Origin: Nonomuraea endophytica
GTDB taxonomy: Bacteria > Actinomycetota > Actinomycetes > Streptosporangiales > Streptosporangiaceae
Assembly: GCF_014203235.1 (NCBI RefSeq)
Contig: NZ_JACHIN010000002.1
Location: forward strand, 675,245-739,244
Length of the DNA: 64,000 nt
Direction: 5' to 3'
Below the pieces are notes generated by a model. It was not told the DNA's origin. It saw only the letters and a program-made list of their open reading frames with translations, and searched no databases. The stretch's first letter is position 1. Every line of letters begins with the position of its first letter. The position numbers and the translations under genes are program-made. This document shows, in pieces, positions 62,540-64,000 of this stretch.

Positions 62540-63616
62540 ACGGCGCAGCGCCAGCTGCACCAGCCGGTCCACCAGCGCCGGGTAGTCGAGCCCCGAGGCC
62601 GCCCAGAGCTGCGGCGCCACCGACAGCGAGGTGAAGCCGGGCATCGTGTTGATCTCGTTGAAGATCAGCTTGCCCTCGGCCGTGTAGAAGAAGTCGACCC
62701 GCGCGAGACCCTCGCACTCCAGCGTCTCGAAGGCGCGCACCGCCATGGCGCGAAGCTCCTCGGCGACCTCGGCGGGGATGTCGGCGGGCACGGTCAGCGA
62801 CATCTGGTCGGGGTAGTACTTGGCCTCGAAGTCGAAGAACGCCTGCCCGCCCTGAACCTGCACCTCACCGGGCCGCGAGGCGGCGGGAGGATCGTCGCCC
62901 AGCGACTCCAGCACCGCGCACTCGATCTCGCGGCCGACGATCGCCGCCTCGATGAGCACCTTGGGGTCGTGCGCGCGGGCGGCCTCGACGGAGGCCTCCA
63001 GCGAGGCGCGGTCGTGCGCCTTGGAGATGCCCTGGGAGGAGCCGGCGCGGGCCGGCTTGACGAACACCGGCCAGCCGAGCTCCTCGGCCTCCTTGAGCAC
63101 CCGGTCGCGGTCGAGGCGCCAGTCGCGGTCGCGCACGACCACGTAGCGGCCGACGGGCAGCCCGGCGGCGGCCATGACCGTCTTCATGTACGCCTTGTCC
63201 ATGCCGACCGCGCTGGCCAGCACACCGGAGCCGACATAGCGGACCCCGGCCATCTCCAGGAGCCCCTGGATGGTGCCGTCCTCGGCGAACGGGCCGTGCA
63301 TCACCGGGAAGACCACGTCGACGGAGCCCAGCTCCACGGGGATGCTGCCGGGGTCGTAGGCCACCAGCGAACCGCCGTCGGCGGGCAGGGCCAGCGCGGC
63401 CCCCGAGGTGTCGACCACGGGCAGCTCGCCCGCCTCGATGGCGAAGCGCTGGCTGCCTGTGGCGAGCACCCACCTGCCGTCCTGGGCGATCCCGATCGGG
63501 ATCACTTCGTACTTGGTCCTGTCGATCGCGTCCAGAACACTGCCCGCCCCCATGAGGGAGACGGCGTGCTCGGAATTACGACCTCCGAATACGACGGCGA
63601 CGCGTGGCTTGCTCAT
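62522..63616 (-). CDS. ddl: D-alanine--D-alanine ligase
   Basis: ATP-grasp ligase of 364 residues joining two D-alanines for peptidoglycan precursors. N-terminal VVFGGRNSEHAVSLMGA carries the first-substrate glutamate in SEHAVS, and HGPFAEDGTIQGLLEM precedes the ATP-grasp fold with VFVKPARAGSSQGISKA. The second metal/substrate region is LARVDFFYTAEGKLIFNEINTMPGFTSLS. Tyrosine in the active-site loop (KYYPDQ) indicates the normal D-Ala-D-Ala enzyme rather than the D-lactate vancomycin-resistance type. It lies 28 bp downstream of gpsA. Confidence 0.96.
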   Translation of the reverse strand: MSKPRVAVVFGGRNSEHAVSLMGAGSVLDAIDRTKYEVIPIGIAQDGRWVLATGSQRFAIEAGELPVVDTSGAALALPADGGSLVAYDPGSIPVELGSVDVVFPVMHGPFAEDGTIQGLLEMAGVRYVGSGVLASAVGMDKAYMKTVMAAAGLPVGRYVVVRDRDWRLDRDRVLKEAEELGWPVFVKPARAGSSQGISKAHDRASLEASVEAARAHDPKVLIEAAIVGREIECAVLESLGDDPPAASRPGEVQVQGGQAFFDFEAKYYPDQMSLTVPADIPAEVAEELRAMAVRAFETLECEGLARVDFFYTAEGKLIFNEINTMPGFTSLSVAPQLWAASGLDYPALVDRLVQLALRRSPGLR

Positions 63617-63644
63617 GGTGTCCGAATCTACCGGAGACAGCCGC

Positions 63645-64000
63645 TCAGACGCCGTAACGCTCGGGTTTGGGCGAGCGCGACATCAGCAACATCCCCGCTT
63701 CCCTGGGCGACATGCCGTCGTGCACGACACCCACGACGACCTCGGTGATCGGCATTTCGACGTCGTGCTTGCGGGCCAGCTCCAGCACCGACTCGCAGGA
63801 CTTGACGCCCTCGGCGGTCTGGCGCGTCGCGGCGATCACCTCTTCCAGGGTCATGCCGCGGCCCAGGTTCTCGCCGAACGTGCGGTTGCGCGACAGCGGC
63901 GAGGTGCAGGTGGCCACCAGGTCGCCCATGCCGGCCAGGCCGGAGAAGGTGTGGGGGTCGGCGCCGAGCGCCGCGCCGAGCCGGGAGATTTCGGCCAGCC
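63645..64000 (-). CDS. gpsA: glycerol-3-phosphate dehydrogenase [NAD(P)+], C-terminal part
   Basis: C-terminal about 118 residues of GpsA, which reduces dihydroxyacetone phosphate to sn-glycerol 3-phosphate for phospholipid synthesis. [31 protein letters not shown] is the family C-terminal signature with the substrate-binding arginine and asparagine, followed by [17 protein letters not shown] and MPITEVV. The gene continues beyond the right edge of the window. It lies directly upstream of ddl on the same strand, the common gpsA-ddl pair of actinobacteria. Confidence 0.95.
   Translation of the reverse strand, partial: LAEISRLGAALGADPHTFSGLAGMGDLVATCTSPLSRNRTFGENLGRGMTLEEVIAATRQTAEGVKSCESVLELARKHDVEMPITEVVVGVVHDGMSPREAGMLLMSRSPKPERYGV

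Overview
The window reads as a chromosomal segment of a high-G+C actinobacterium. The evidence is very strong G/C bias at third codon positions, many GTG starts and a few TTG starts, a DmdR/IdeR-type iron box, a SigR-like sigma factor, a Cds1-type cysteine desulfhydrase, and a tight housekeeping order (smc, ftsY, mutM, rnc, rpmF, yceD/DUF177, coaD, rsmD, recG, DAK2 protein, rpmB, thiD, thiL, ddl, gpsA). Codon style and gene content suggest the Streptosporangiales (Nonomuraea, Microbispora or Streptosporangium-like). That placement is inference, because no marker such as 16S is present. I see no tRNA, rRNA, CRISPR array, insertion sequence or prophage.

Positions 1-31700 are mostly accessory. 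In order: the end of an ABC exporter; an aldo/keto reductase and MerR regulator around a symmetric operator; a class B penicillin-binding protein; a TetR/GH1 beta-glucosidase pair; a secreted coiled-coil protein, ECF41 sigma factor and FAD oxidoreductase unit; a large secreted M14 carboxypeptidase; an aldehyde dehydrogenase; and a cluster in which a LuxR/STAND regulator lies between two truncated adenylate-forming-enzyme fragments, next to an alpha/beta hydrolase and a divergent TetR. Then come typA, several membrane proteins (a large multi-pass protein and a DUF2079 protein), a DUF2461 protein, a HerA-like ATPase coupled to a polysaccharide deacetylase, and an XRE-cupin/EamA pair.

Positions 31700-40530 hold stress and iron genes: a MEDS-HATPase protein, a sigR-like gene without an adjacent rsrA, cds1, and a siderophore ABC importer (binding lipoprotein, two FecCD permeases, ATPase) under an iron box. 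Next is a short unit not recognised: a 24-codon basic peptide gene, a strong hairpin, and a TPR protein with a degenerate-looking N-terminal ATPase-like region.

Positions 40520-64000 are the housekeeping block, with a LysR/MFS pair between acyP and mutM and a proline/glycine-rich membrane-anchored protein between thiL and thiD. thiL carries a low-complexity insertion and probably an ATT start.

Two patterns recur. At several gene 3' ends (near 4193, 4252, 15950, 25054, 26756 and 38474/38516) the last codons including the stop are reiterated downstream as imperfect tandem repeats, and other spacers and protein linkers also hold degenerate repeats. Convergent genes also often overlap tail to tail, twice sharing one CTAG as both stop codons.
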